Assembly: GCF_001942465.1 (NCBI RefSeq)
Contig: NZ_MKJY01000592.1
Span: 1 to 64,000, forward strand
Length of the DNA: 64,000 bases
Direction of reading: 5' to 3'
From: Actinomadura sp. CNU-125
GTDB lineage: Bacteria > Actinomycetota > Actinomycetes > Streptosporangiales > Streptosporangiaceae
Made by a program: the position numbers and the translations under genes. This document shows positions 8,156 to 17,675 of the stretch, one piece after another. The number at the start of each line of letters is the position of its first letter. Positions within the stretch are counted from its first letter, which is position 1. The notes under the pieces are model-generated. The model was not told the origin of the DNA and did not search any database. It saw nothing but the letters and a program-made list of their open reading frames with translations.

Positions 8156-10135
8156 ATGGGACGGACACCGGCCGGACCGGACCGGCGGCGGCTGCGGGCG
8201 CTGGTGCTGACCGCGCTCCCCGTGGAGTACCGGGCGATGCGCGCGCACCTCGCCGACCTGCGCGAACGTGAGCACCGGACGGGTACGCGGTTCGAGGTCG
8301 GGCGGCTGCGGGCCGCCGAGTGCGAGGTGGCGCTCGTCCAGGTCGGCCGGGGCAACGTCCGGGCCGGAGTGATCGCCGAGCGCGTCATCGGCCTGTTCCG
8401 CCCGGATCTGGTGCTGTGCGCCGGGGTGGCCGGGGCGCTGCACGACGACCTGCGCCTCGGCGACATCGTCGTGGCCACCCGCGTGGACGCCTACCAGGGC
8501 GGCACCGCCGCGGAGGACTTCCTCGCCAGGCCGCAGACCTGGGCCGCCCCCTACCGGCTGGAGGAACTGGCCCGGTCCGTCGATCTGTACGGCGGCTGGC
8601 GGGACGGGCCCGGCGACGGCGCGGGCGACGACGGCGCGGGCGACGCGGACACGGGCGCGGGCGTCCACTTCCGGCCGATAGCGGCGGGCGAGGTCGTGCT
8701 CGACAGCCGCGACTCGGCGCTGTTCGGCCAGTTGCGCCTGCACAACAACGACGCCGCCGCGATCGACATGGAGGACGCGGGCATCGCCCAGGCCGCGCAC
8801 CTCAACGACGTCCCGGCGCTGGTGATCCGGGGCATCAGCGACCGCGCGGACGGGCGCAAGGAGGCGGCCGACCGGGCCGGCTGGCAGCGCCGGGCCGCCG
8901 AAGCCGCCGCGGCGTTCGGCGCCGCCCTGCTCGCGCACGGTCACGGCTCCGCGACCGGTCCCGGGGAACCGTCCGCCGACCCGGCCGAATCCGCCGAACC
9001 GGCGCGGCCGAGGACGCCCCAGGCGGCCTACCTCCGGGAGAAGACGGCCGGGTTCGTCGGGCGCGAATCCGCGTTCGCCGAGTTCGGGGCGTTCCTGGAC
9101 GACCATCCGAGCGGGCATCTCGTCGTCGAGGGGCTTCCGGGCGTCGGGAAGACGTCGCTGCTGGCCGAGGAGGTCGTCCGCAACGGCTGGCCGGCCCACT
9201 TCAACATCGCCGCCCAGCGGATCAACGGTACGGCGGCGTTCCTCGCGGGCCTGCACGCCCAGCTCGCCGAGCGCTTCGGCGTCCGGCTCCCGCCGCCCGG
9301 CACCGGCGACGACCTCGACGGACGCTACCTCGGCACCCTCCTGGAGGAGACCGCCGACCGGCTGCCCCGCGACGACAAGCTCGTGATCGTGATCGACGCG
9401 CTGGACGAGGTGGAGCACGCCAGTCCGGGCGTCAACGCGCTCTTCCTCCCGACGGTGCTGCAGGCCGGGCTGTACATGCTCGTGAGCAGGCGGTCACGGA
9501 CGGCGCCGCTGCGGATCGACGGCCCGTCCGCCGTCATCGACCTGATGGACCGCCCGGACGAGAGCCGCCGCGACATGGAGCGGTTCATCCGTGACTCGCT
9601 GGTCAGGCCGGAGCTGGCGGCGCGGCTCGCCGGGGACCCGGAGCGGGGGCGGGAGCGGGCCGTCGCGTCCCTCCTCGACCGCAGCGAACTCAACTTCATG
9701 TACCTCGTGTACGTCCTCCGCGACATCGAGTACGGGCGCATGGACCCGGACGACCTGTCGAGCCTGCCCGCGGGCCTGTCGCAGTACTACGAGCGCCACC
9801 TGGAGCAGATGCTCGCCAAGGGCAGCGCCGCGGCCCTCAGCCTGCGCACCGTCTACGCGCTCGCGGCGATCCGCGAGCCGGTCCCCGCGTCGCTGCTCGC
9901 CGGAGTGGTGCAGGTGAGCGAGCTGAGGGTGGTGCGGCTGCTGGCCGACTGGGCCCAGTTCCTGCACATCGAGTCCGGGCTCGGCGCCACCACGTACGGG
10001 TTCTACCACCAGGGGTTCTGCGACTTCCTGCTGCGCAACGACACCATCCGCGCCGCGGGCGTCGACATGGCGGAGATCGGCTCGATGGTCGGCCACCGGC
10101 TCATCGCGAGCCTGGGCCTCGATCTGGACGATTGA
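8156..10135 (+). CDS. Nucleoside-phosphorylase domain fused to STAND/NACHT-type NTPase
   Basis: About 659 residues from ATG 8156; a GTG at 8090 in the same frame is possible but its GGGAGG is too close. Residues 18-260 are a purine nucleoside phosphorylase/MTA-SAH nucleosidase-like domain (VLTALPVEYRAM, VLCAGVAGALHDDLRLGDIV, IDMEDAG, GISDRADG). A Walker A motif GLPGVGKTS lies near residue 326 and Walker B VIVIDALDEVE near 410. A winged-helix-like end has YGFYHQGFCDFLLRND. Proteins joining such an enzyme domain to a STAND NTPase are known as signal-dependent immunity or cell-death switches. This one stops right after the winged helix, with no sensor repeats. The WD40 gene on the other strand overlaps its end by 35 bases. 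Confidence 0.85.
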   Translation: MGRTPAGPDRRRLRALVLTALPVEYRAMRAHLADLREREHRTGTRFEVGRLRAAECEVALVQVGRGNVRAGVIAERVIGLFRPDLVLCAGVAGALHDDLRLGDIVVATRVDAYQGGTAAEDFLARPQTWAAPYRLEELARSVDLYGGWRDGPGDGAGDDGAGDADTGAGVHFRPIAAGEVVLDSRDSALFGQLRLHNNDAAAIDMEDAGIAQAAHLNDVPALVIRGISDRADGRKEAADRAGWQRRAAEAAAAFGAALLAHGHGSATGPGEPSADPAESAEPARPRTPQAAYLREKTAGFVGRESAFAEFGAFLDDHPSGHLVVEGLPGVGKTSLLAEEVVRNGWPAHFNIAAQRINGTAAFLAGLHAQLAERFGVRLPPPGTGDDLDGRYLGTLLEETADRLPRDDKLVIVIDALDEVEHASPGVNALFLPTVLQAGLYMLVSRRSRTAPLRIDGPSAVIDLMDRPDESRRDMERFIRDSLVRPELAARLAGDPERGRERAVASLLDRSELNFMYLVYVLRDIEYGRMDPDDLSSLPAGLSQYYERHLEQMLAKGSAAALSLRTVYALAAIREPVPASLLAGVVQVSELRVVRLLADWAQFLHIESGLGATTYGFYHQGFCDFLLRNDTIRAAGVDMAEIGSMVGHRLIASLGLDLDD

Positions 10136-12453
10136 CCCCGGGCGGGACGGGCTCGACGACGTGCACCGCGCCCGCCTCGTCCCCGAGGTAGAGGAGGCGG
10201 CCGTCGGGTGCGACCGCGGCGGCCGTCCAGGGGAGGTCGCCGACCAGGACGGCGGAAGACTCACGCTCCCGGCCCGTCCACAGGCGTGCGGTGTTGTCGG
10301 ACGCGGCGCGCGGGACGCCGTACGCGGCCAGGACGAGCCCGCCGGACGGATCGCACGCGATCGCGGCCGGGCCGCAGCCGTCCCCCGCGAAGATCTCGGT
10401 GCGCCCGTCCGTCCCGGCGCCGAGTATTCGGCCGTCGGACAGCCCGGCGAGGACGGTGCCGCCGGGGGCGCCGATCCGGCACGCCGTGACCTTCCACCCG
10501 GCGTCCGCCGGGACGCCGTCCGCACCCAGGAGGTCGTGCACGGCCGGGCTTTCGTTGCTTCCCGGCCGCCAGGAGAACAGCCGCCCGGACTCGACGACCC
10601 AGCGCACGACGTCCCCGTGCACGTCGACCGCCACCACCCGTCCGTCCGGCGCGGTGATCGAGGTTCGCTGGTCCCCGCTCGCCAGGTCCCAGACGCGGAT
10701 CACCGAGTCGGTGCTCGCCGTGACGGCGAGGCCGCCGTCGGGCGTGCAGGCCAGGCGGGCGATGTGGTCGTCCCCGGTCGCGATCGTGGCGATGGGTTCG
10801 CTCCGGTACAGGTCCCAGATGCGCAGCGTGCCGTCCCAGCCGGACGAGACGGCGCGGCCGCCGGGGAGCGCCACGACCCCGCTCACCCAGTGCCCGTGCC
10901 GGCCGATCTCGCCGCGCGGGGCGCACGTCCGCGCGTCCCAGCGCAGCACCCGCCCGTCGTGGGACCCGCTGAGCAGCAGGTCGCCGCCCGGCGCGGGCGC
11001 CAGCGCGCTCACCCGCTCCCGGTGCCGGGGCGTGCCCGGCTCCGCGAGCGCCGCGGCGTCCCAGAGCCGGACGGTCTGGTCGTAGGAGCCGGTGACGAAC
11101 CGGCCGCGGGCGGCGTCCACGGCGATCGCCGGGACCAGGCCGCCGCTGCGGGGGGACGCGCCCGAGCTCCGTGCCGTCGCCGAGCGCGAGCAGCCGCAGC
11201 GCCCCGCCGTTGTCGCCCGCCAGGATCCGGTCGCCCAGCCGGGCGAGGGAGTGGAACGTCACGTGCTCGGTGGTGACGCGCCAGGCGCAGCTCAGATCGC
11301 GCAAACGCCAGGCGGACAGCTCGTCGTTGGCCGCCGCGACGACCAGGCCCGCATCGGCGTCGAGGGCGAGCGCGGTCACCGGCCAGTAATGGTCGGCGAA
11401 GATCCCCTCGCGCCGCCGGGTCCGCAGGTTCCAGCGCTGGATCGTGGTGCGGGTTCCGGCGTCCGGGTCGGTGCCGACGAGCAGCGTGTCGGCGTCGATC
11501 GGCAGCAGGACGTGCACGACCTCGCCCGCGTCGAACCGGTCGAGTTCCACGCCGCGCGCCACGTCCCACAGCCGGACGAGCCCGTCCGTGCCGCCGGACG
11601 CGAGCCGTCCGGGCCCGGCGAAGGCGACGGTGAGGGTCGCGCCCGAGTCGGGCACCAGCGGGTCGCGGCGTCCGCTCGCGAACTCCACGAGCCGGATCGG
11701 GCCCTCCCGCGTCGGGACCGCCGCGATCGTGTCGTCGCAGGCCAGGCCGGTGGGTTCGCCGTCGCCCGTCCGGTAGAGCAGGGGCGGCTCGGCGCCGGAG
11801 AGGTCCAGGACCTCCAGCCACCGCCGGTCGTCGACGACCACCAGCCGTCCCGCCGGGTCGAAGCCGACGGCGGACGCGCTGCCCCGCAGGTAGGTGACCG
11901 TCTCCCGCCAGCCCCCGGCCGTGGTCGTCAGCGGCTTCAGCCAGCCGCCGGACTTGTAGGCCGCGGCCCTGCGCACGAGCCGCCCGAGGAGCGGTCCGTC
12001 CCGTCCGCCGAGCCGGAACAGCAGTTGCTCGGGCAGCTGGCCGGGGGCGAGGCGCAGGATCCCGGACGAGCGGCGGAGCGCGACCGCGAGCGCGCGCACC
12101 TCCGCCGCGCGGGCGTCGTCGAGCCCGGCCAGGCCGCGGGCGGTGCCGTCCAGGTCCGCGAGCACCGGGCCGAGATCCCGGTCGGCCGTCGTCGTCCGGG
12201 CCGCCAGGACGTCGAAGTCGCACAGGAACCGCGCCGCCTTGGGCAGGTCGACCGCGGGTTCCTTGCCGTGCAGCAGGTTCCGGACGGACTGGCCCAGGAC
12301 GGCCGCGACGGCGCGCATCGCGCCCGGATCGCCGCCGCGCACGTCCGCGATCCTGTTGTCGCGCAGGAAGGCGGCGGCCTCGAACGGGTGGTGGCGCGAC
12401 TCCGGCGAGCGCCTCGGCACAAGCCCCACGAACTGGACGCTCGACACCCGCAT
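10101..12453 (-). CDS. WD40-repeat protein resembling the sensor half of a NACHT-WD40 protein (frameshifted)
   Basis: From ATG 12453 the first 190 residues are helical (FEAAAFLRDNRIADVRGGD, FLCDFDVLAARTTTADRDLG, LRLAPGQLPEQLLFRLGG). This is the linker usually found between the winged helix and the propeller of bacterial NACHT-WD40 proteins. The remainder is a WD40 propeller with blade ends such as GLVRLWDVARG, QTVRLWDAAAL, TLRIWDLYRSE and VIRVWDLASGD. The frame breaks near 11150 in a run of six G/C. Removing one base joins GRVP to RSGGLVPAIAVDAARG and gives about 783 residues with no NTPase or enzyme domain. It follows the macro-domain gene by 38 bases, so those two look like an operon. I infer a sensor role. 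Confidence 0.75.
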
Positions 12454-12463
12454 CCCGCCGGAT

Positions 12464-12495
12464 CCGATCACCCGATCACCCACGCACCCGATCAC
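12464..12495. repeat. Three copies of CCGATCAC in the macro-WD40 spacer
   Basis: Copies lie at 12464-12471, 12472-12479 (tandem) and 12488-12495; the last overlaps the stop codon of the macro-domain gene. They fill the 38-base gap before the WD40 gene. They may be slippage or a protein site. Confidence 0.6.
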
Positions 12496-14221
12496 TCCAC
12501 CGCGAAACGCGGATCGTCCTCGATCACGTCCTGGAACGCCGCGAGTTCCCCGTAGGTGTGCGCGAGGAACCACACGGCCGATATCCGCGACCCGGTTTCC
12601 GCCGCCAGGTAGTCGGCGGCGGCGCCGACCAGGACGGCCGCGGTCCGCTCGACGCTCCCGCCACCCTGCCCGGTCCCGAGCATGGGGAACAGCACCGTGA
12701 CGTCCCGGTTTCCGCCGGGGCCCGGATCGGGGTCCGGTGCCCGCTCGGCCGCGGCGAGCGCGTTCGTCACGCACCGTCCCACCTCGCGGACCTGCCGGTA
12801 GCCCGCGCCCGGCTCGCCGTAGACGGCGGCGACGTGGACGACCGCGCGCACGTTGTTCGACGCGGCGAGCCCGCCGGGGCCCGTCGTGATCGCGGTGCCG
12901 GGCGCGACGGGGCCGCCGTCCGGCACCCGGCGCGCGAGCTCGTCGGCGATGAGGTCCTCGACGACCCGTCCGGCGGCGTCCCGGCGGGCGCCTTCGTAGC
13001 GGACGATCGAGGAGATCGTGTACTCCTCGACCCGCGCCATCTTCATGTCGGTGTTCTCGGAGTTGACCCACACGTCGGCGTCGCGGACGCGGCGGATGTC
13101 GCCGGTGACGACGCCCACGACCCGCCGACCGCGGGCGCCGTCCGCCGCCGGGCCGCTCCGGAGCGGGTACTCGTACCGGATGCTGTCGGGGATCTGCCCG
13201 CTCTGCGGCGTCCCGGCCCCGCGCCCGGCCGTTTCCGCCGCGCCTTCCGCGATGCCGTGCCGGGACCGCCGCAGCCGCGCGGCCGCCGTCCGCAGCGACC
13301 GCGGGTTCCCGCCGCACGACGCCGCGATGCGGGCCAGCTCGGGGCCGGGCACCGCGCCGGACCGTTCCGCGACCGCGGCGAGCAGCGCCTCGGCGTCGGT
13401 CACCGCCAGCGGCCCGAGCCGGATCGCGCAGGCAGTCGCCAGGGCGTCCAGGTGCCGCCTGCCGGTGGCGATCACCGCGCACGTCGGCGAGGCGGGGACG
13501 AGCGCGCCGACCTGCTCGGCGTCGGTGACGCCGTCCGCGACGACGAGGACGGAGCGGCGGCGCAGCACCGACAGGTACAGCGCCCGCGCCTCCGCCGGAT
13601 CCGCCGGGATCCGGGCGGCGTCGGTGCCGAGCCGCGCCAGCAGCCGCGCGTACACCGCCGACGGGTCGTCCATGGCGCCGAAGTCGACGAACAGGCAGCC
13701 GTCCGGGTACCTGGCGTGCAGGCCGTGCGCGAGCCGGCAGGCGACCGCCGTCTTCCCCATGCCGCCCGGCCCGTAGATCTGGACGACGGCGGCCCGGTGC
13801 GGGTCCTTCGAGCCGGCGATCGCCGACTCCGCCCGGTCCAGTTCCGCCGCCCGGCCGCAGAAGTGGCTCGGCGGGGGCGGCACGTCGAACCGTCCGCCCA
13901 TGGCGCCGTTCCCGCGCTCCCTCGCCCGGGTGTGCCGGTTGAGTTCGGTGAGCGCCTCGGCGAGGCCGCGCGCCTTCAGCGCCGTCGGCGGGTCCGCGCC
14001 GAGCGCCCGGACGATCGCCTCGGCGGCGTTCGGGCTGGGCGCTTTCCAGCCGCGCAGCACCTCGCTGACGTGGCTCGCCGCCAGCCCGCTCGCGGCCGCG
14101 ATCTGGCCGATGGTGCGCGGATCTGCCGGGCGCGGAGCGTCCGGAACAGGGCGACCAGGTCTCTGGCGGGTCCGGGCGGGAGGTCGGCGTCGCCCCGGCG
14201 GGGACGGGCCGTCGGCGTCAT
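12492..14221 (-). CDS. HTH / NB-ARC STAND NTPase / macro-domain protein (frameshifted near the start)
   Basis: About 576 residues after correction. An XRE-like helix-turn-helix opens the protein (TIGQIAAASGLAASHVSEVL). An NB-ARC NTPase follows with Walker A QIYGPGGMGKTAVACRL near residue 150 and Walker B-like SVLVVADGV. A C-terminal macro domain covers roughly residues 363-576 (VVGVVTGDI, DVWVNSENTDMKMARVEEYT, LFPMLGTGQGGG). Macro domains bind or hydrolyse ADP-ribose and related nucleotides. The frame breaks near 14130; one added base restores LRARADPRTIGQ downstream of ATG 14221. With the WD40 gene behind it and the phosphorylase-NTPase facing it, it forms a likely three-gene conflict module. 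No TPR or LRR sensor is seen in this protein. Confidence 0.75.
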
Positions 14222-14589
14222 CGGGCGGCCGTCGCGGGGGCGTGCGCGGGGCCGTTCGCGGGGCCGTTCGCGGGTTCGCCGGAGTTCTCCCCGCGATGAC
14301 CGGCGTATCCGGATCGGCGCAGTTCGGCGCGGACGTCCGCGAAAGTCTTCGCTCGAATTCGCCGGACGGCGGCGAATGCGCCGTTCGCTGGTGAACTGCC
14401 CGCATGGCGGAGCGCGGGCAGCGGGGGCGGCGGGGGAATACCGGGGAGGCCCGTCATGCGCCTGTCACCCTCTCCGACAAAGGGGAATGCAAAGCGCATT
14501 CTACTGTCGACCGGCCCGCACGGCGGGCGTCCTCGGCGGGCCGGGCCGCGCCCGTCCGCCGGAAGCACCCATCGAACACGGAGGTACCC
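14222..14589. promoter_or_regulatory. Divergent intergenic region with palindrome GAATGC-N5-GCATTC
   Basis: The 368 bases between the leftward macro-domain gene and the rightward RiPP precursor hold no convincing gene. An inverted repeat, GAATGC at 14485-14490 and GCATTC at 14496-14501, lies in a short less GC-rich patch about 90 bases before the precursor start and is a candidate operator. Confidence 0.4.
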
Positions 14590-14784
14590 ATGGCAGTCTC
14601 GACCGCGGCTCCGGCCGGCATGCCGGAGCGGGTCCGCGACCTGCGGACGGCGCTCACCGACGACCCCGCCGGGCGCGGGCTCATCGACGAGCTCCTGCCG
14701 CGCGACGTCGCCGCGACCGGGCGGGAAACCGTCGTCGACTGGTCCGACTGGACGCAGTGGAACCAGTGGCCCCAGTCCTACTGA
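14590..14784 (+). CDS. Trp-rich RiPP precursor peptide, likely multiple-cyclophane (AmcA-like)
   Basis: The ATG at 14590 follows GGAGGT at five-base spacing. The 64-residue product has a leader (VRDLRTALTDDPAGRGLIDE) and a core at its extreme C-terminus, VVDWSDWTQWNQWPQSY. The core has a Trp at every third position (W-S-D, W-T-Q, W-N-Q, W). That is the Trp-x-x spacing used by radical SAM enzymes that join an aromatic ring to the beta carbon two residues on, making three-residue cyclophanes. The maturase gene begins 30 bases downstream. I recall an actinobacterial family named AmcA/AmcB of this kind, and the resemblance is from memory. No separate leader peptidase is seen nearby. Confidence 0.8.
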   Translation: MAVSTAAPAGMPERVRDLRTALTDDPAGRGLIDELLPRDVAATGRETVVDWSDWTQWNQWPQSY

Positions 14785-14813
14785 CAGGCCGCGAATAGAC
14801 AGGCGGTGAACTG

Positions 14814-15997
14814 ATGACCGAGAAGTCCGTATCGCAGCGCCTCGACTACCGGACGCTGGTGGTCCTGCAGCCCACGACGTTCTGCAACATCGACTGTTCC
14901 TACTGCTATCTCACCGAACGGGGCATCAGCGCGCGCATGACCCCCGAGGTGCAGCGGGCGGCCTTCGACAGCGTCCTGTCCAGCGAGCTCGTCGAGGATC
15001 CGGTCGCCTTCCTCTGGCACCTCGGCGAGCCGCTGTCGGTCCCGCCCCGCTTCTACGAGAACGCGTTCGCGGTCGCCGCCGAGACGGCCGACCGGTACGG
15101 CCGCGACATCAGCCACGGATTCCAGACGAACGCGACGCTGATGAGCGACCGCTGGGTGGAGCTCATCCGGCGGCACGGGGTCCGCGTCGGCGTCAGCGTG
15201 GACGGGCCCGCGTTCATCCACGACCGGATGCGCGTCGACCGGAAGGGGCGCGGCACGCACGCCGACGTCATGCGCGGAATCCGCCTCCTCCAGGAGGGAG
15301 GCGTCGGCTTCGGCGCCATTTCGGTGCTGACCGACTTCACGCTCGACCACCCCGAGGCGTACTACGACTTCTTCGTCGAAGCGGGGATCGACGACGTGGG
15401 CTACAACATCGACGAGGTCGAAGGGGCCAACACCGTCTCGTCCTTCGGCCCGCGGTCGTCGACGGGACGCTACGAACGGTTCCTGGAACGGCTGCTCGAC
15501 CGGGCCGCCCACCACCGCGGCGCGGTGAAGATCCGCGAGGTCTGGACGAACACGGCCGCCCTCGCCTTCGGCGGCGACGACCCCGTCAACAACACCAACA
15601 TCCCGTTCCGGATCATCAACATCGACCACAAGGGCGGCCTGACGACCTTCTGCCCGGAGCTGGCGACCGCGGACCTCACGATGGGCAGCGTCCTGGACGG
15701 ACCGGTCGACCGGATGCTCGCCGACCCGGTGTTCGAGCGGGTCGCGCGGAGATCGCCGCGGGCGTCCGGATCTGCCGGGAGACGTGCGACTACTGGCGGT
15801 TCTGCGGGGGCGGATCGCCGTCGAACAAGTACTTCGAGCACGGACGGTTCGACGTCGCCGAGACCCGCACCTGCCGCGTCCACAAGAAGGCCACCGTGGA
15901 CGTGCTGCTGCGCCACCTCGAACGGCGCGCCGGGCTGGACGCCGCCGTGCCGGGCGCTACCGTGCCGGGCGCCGCCGTGCCGGGTGCGGCCGAGTGA
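14814..15997 (+). CDS. Cyclophane-forming radical SAM/SPASM peptide maturase (AmcB-like; frameshifted)
   Basis: ATG 14814 opens a 394-residue protein after one-base correction. The radical SAM cluster motif CX3CX2C is in TTFCNIDCSYCYL near residue 23, followed by HLGEPL, the family's GGEP-like loop. The C-terminal auxiliary-cluster region has GVRICRETCDYWRFCGGG and a final TRTCRVHKK, typical of SPASM-type Cys spacing. The frame breaks near 15748, where GCGCGGAGATC should have one more G to read VAREIAAG. It should act in the cytoplasm on the precursor at 14590, linking Trp residues to the following positions. Its stop overlaps the next start as GTGA, so translation of the glycosyltransferase is coupled. 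Confidence 0.85.
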
Positions 15998-16833
15998 TCC
16001 CCGTCGCCGTCTTCGCCTGGCGCCGTCCGGACGTGCTGGCCCGGACGGTCGAGGCGCTGCGGCACGAGCGGATCCCGCTGCTCGTCGCGTTCAGCGACGG
16101 CCCGCGGGACGCCGCCGACCGCGCCGGGGTGCGGGCCGTCCGGGAGGTGCTGCGCGGCGTCGACTGGTGCCCGGTCGAGATCGTCGAACGCGACGCGAAC
16201 CTCGGTCTCGGCCGGTCCGTCCGGGCCGGGGTCGGCCATGTCCTCGCCCGCCACGAGTCCGCGATCTTCCTCGAAGAGGACATCGTCTGCCGTCCGGGCA
16301 CGTACGCCTACCTCGGCGCGGCGCTGCGGCACTACGCGGCCGACGAACGGGTCGTCAGCGTGACCGGCTGGACCCACCCCATGATCGCTCCGGAGGTCTC
16401 GGGGCCCTACTTCGACGGGAAGGGGGAGTGCTGGGCGTGGGGGACCTGGCGGCGCGCGTGGGCGGGCGCGGACCGTCCCGCCCTGGACATCATGCGGGAC
16501 TGCGCGGGGCGCGGCATCGACGTCGAGCGGTACGGGAGCGACATGCCGAAGATGGCCGCCGAGGCGGCGCCGCGCAACCTGTGGGCGGTCGGCTGGTGGT
16601 ACCACCACATGCTCACCGGCGGGCTCTGCCTGCGGCCGCCCCGCTCCCTCTGCGAGCACGAGGGCTGGGACGACCTGGCCACCACGGCGCACCCGACCGG
16701 ACTCCGCTGGCGCAACCCGCCGCTCGGCCCCTGCCCGCCCGTCCCCCGGGAATGGCCCGAACCCGTCGAACACCCGGACTGCCCGGACCTGTGGCGGGCC
16801 GCGATCGACGACCCCTGCCCGTCCCCGCGCTAG
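15994..16833 (+). CDS. GT-A type glycosyltransferase, coupled to the RiPP maturase
   Basis: The 279-residue protein starts at GTG 15994, inside the stop of the radical SAM gene (GTGA overlap). The N-terminus IPVAVFAWRRPDVLARTVEA is the nucleotide-sugar-binding strand and helix of GT-A glycosyltransferases. EEDIVCRPG near residue 91 is the metal-binding acidic motif in DxD position. A run with WAWGTWRRAWAG and WWYHHML resembles the acceptor half of GNT-I/GT2-like enzymes. No membrane helix is seen. Tight coupling to the maturase suggests that it decorates the cyclophane peptide or a product made with it. Its sugar donor and acceptor cannot be told from the sequence. Confidence 0.75.
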   Translation: MIPVAVFAWRRPDVLARTVEALRHERIPLLVAFSDGPRDAADRAGVRAVREVLRGVDWCPVEIVERDANLGLGRSVRAGVGHVLARHESAIFLEEDIVCRPGTYAYLGAALRHYAADERVVSVTGWTHPMIAPEVSGPYFDGKGECWAWGTWRRAWAGADRPALDIMRDCAGRGIDVERYGSDMPKMAAEAAPRNLWAVGWWYHHMLTGGLCLRPPRSLCEHEGWDDLATTAHPTGLRWRNPPLGPCPPVPREWPEPVEHPDCPDLWRAAIDDPCPSPR

Positions 16834-16865
16834 CCGCCGGGCGCCGGGCCGCCGGACCGGCCGCG

Positions 16866-17546
16866 TCAGAAGTTCGACCAGATCGTCTCGATGTCGAGCA
16901 CCCGGTTGTGCCGCCGCATCAGGACCCGTTCGATGGCGGCGAGGATCCCGGCGAAGATCAGGACGCCGGTGAGCCACGCGGGCACCGGGATCGGCGAGGT
17001 GAACGATCCGACGGTGTCGGCGATCGGCGGAAGGCCGGTGACGATCTCGACGGCCTGCGGGACGGCCAGGACGAGGTTGACGATCAGGATCGCGATCGCG
17101 AGGGCGCCGACCGTCCGGCTCAGCCGCGGATGCCGCCGGGCCAGCCGGCCGCGCAGGGCCTCGGCGGTCCCGGCCACCGGGGCGAGGCGCCGCTCCCCGC
17201 CGTCGTCGAGGACCAGGTGCATGCGGGTGACCCCGTACATCGACGCCCCGACCTCGATCGTCCCGCCCGGGACGGCGAACGCGGCGGGCACGTCGCGCTT
17301 CTCCCGCCGGACGCCGTCCAGGTACAGCTCCGCGACCCAGCCGACGTCCTTCATGGAGACGTCCACCGTCCAGATGTGCCCGGGGCCGTCCGGGCCGTCG
17401 TGGGCGATGGTGAACAGCGAGCGGTGCAGCAGCTCCCGGCGCCGGAACGGGCGGAGCCGTTTCACCTCCGCCGCGCCGTCGCCCTCGGCGTCGCCGTCGG
17501 CGGTCGTGGACGCGCGCCAGCGGAAGCGGGTTACGAAACGAGCCAC
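16866..17546 (-). CDS. Unrecognised membrane protein with two C-terminal helices
   Basis: The 226-residue protein starts at GTG 17546, which has GGAGGA just upstream; longer forms lack this. The first 135 residues are strand-rich (LLHRSLFTIAHDG, GTIEVGASMYGVTRMHLVLD), with alternating charged and hydrophobic residues. Two membrane helices follow: VGALAIAILIVNLVLAVPQA (about 150-170) and WLTGVLIFAGILAAIERVLM (about 198-217). I do not recognise the family. The fold could be a small beta-sandwich facing the cytoplasm, anchored by the helices. It stands alone: the upstream gene diverges and the glycosyltransferase converges on it. Confidence 0.65.
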   Translation of the reverse strand: MARFVTRFRWRASTTADGDAEGDGAAEVKRLRPFRRRELLHRSLFTIAHDGPDGPGHIWTVDVSMKDVGWVAELYLDGVRREKRDVPAAFAVPGGTIEVGASMYGVTRMHLVLDDGGERRLAPVAGTAEALRGRLARRHPRLSRTVGALAIAILIVNLVLAVPQAVEIVTGLPPIADTVGSFTSPIPVPAWLTGVLIFAGILAAIERVLMRRHNRVLDIETIWSNF

Positions 17547-17675
17547 GATTCCTCCCGGCGCCGTGAACGTGCTCGCGGCGTTCCTTCCCCCAGAAAACGC
17601 AGACCACCTCACCTCGCCCGCAAAGCTGCCAGTTAAGGCTGGCAAAGTTGACCGGTTCGCGGTCATAGTGCCTTC

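Noticed and set aside
12464..12495. CRISPR or attachment-site repeats near the STAND genes
   Set aside because: Eight-base repeats, only three copies, no integrase or cas gene in the window.
15784..16833. Glycosyltransferase starting at ATG 15784
   Set aside because: The first 70 residues are the shadow of the radical SAM C-terminus; the GT-A strand begins at GTG 15994.
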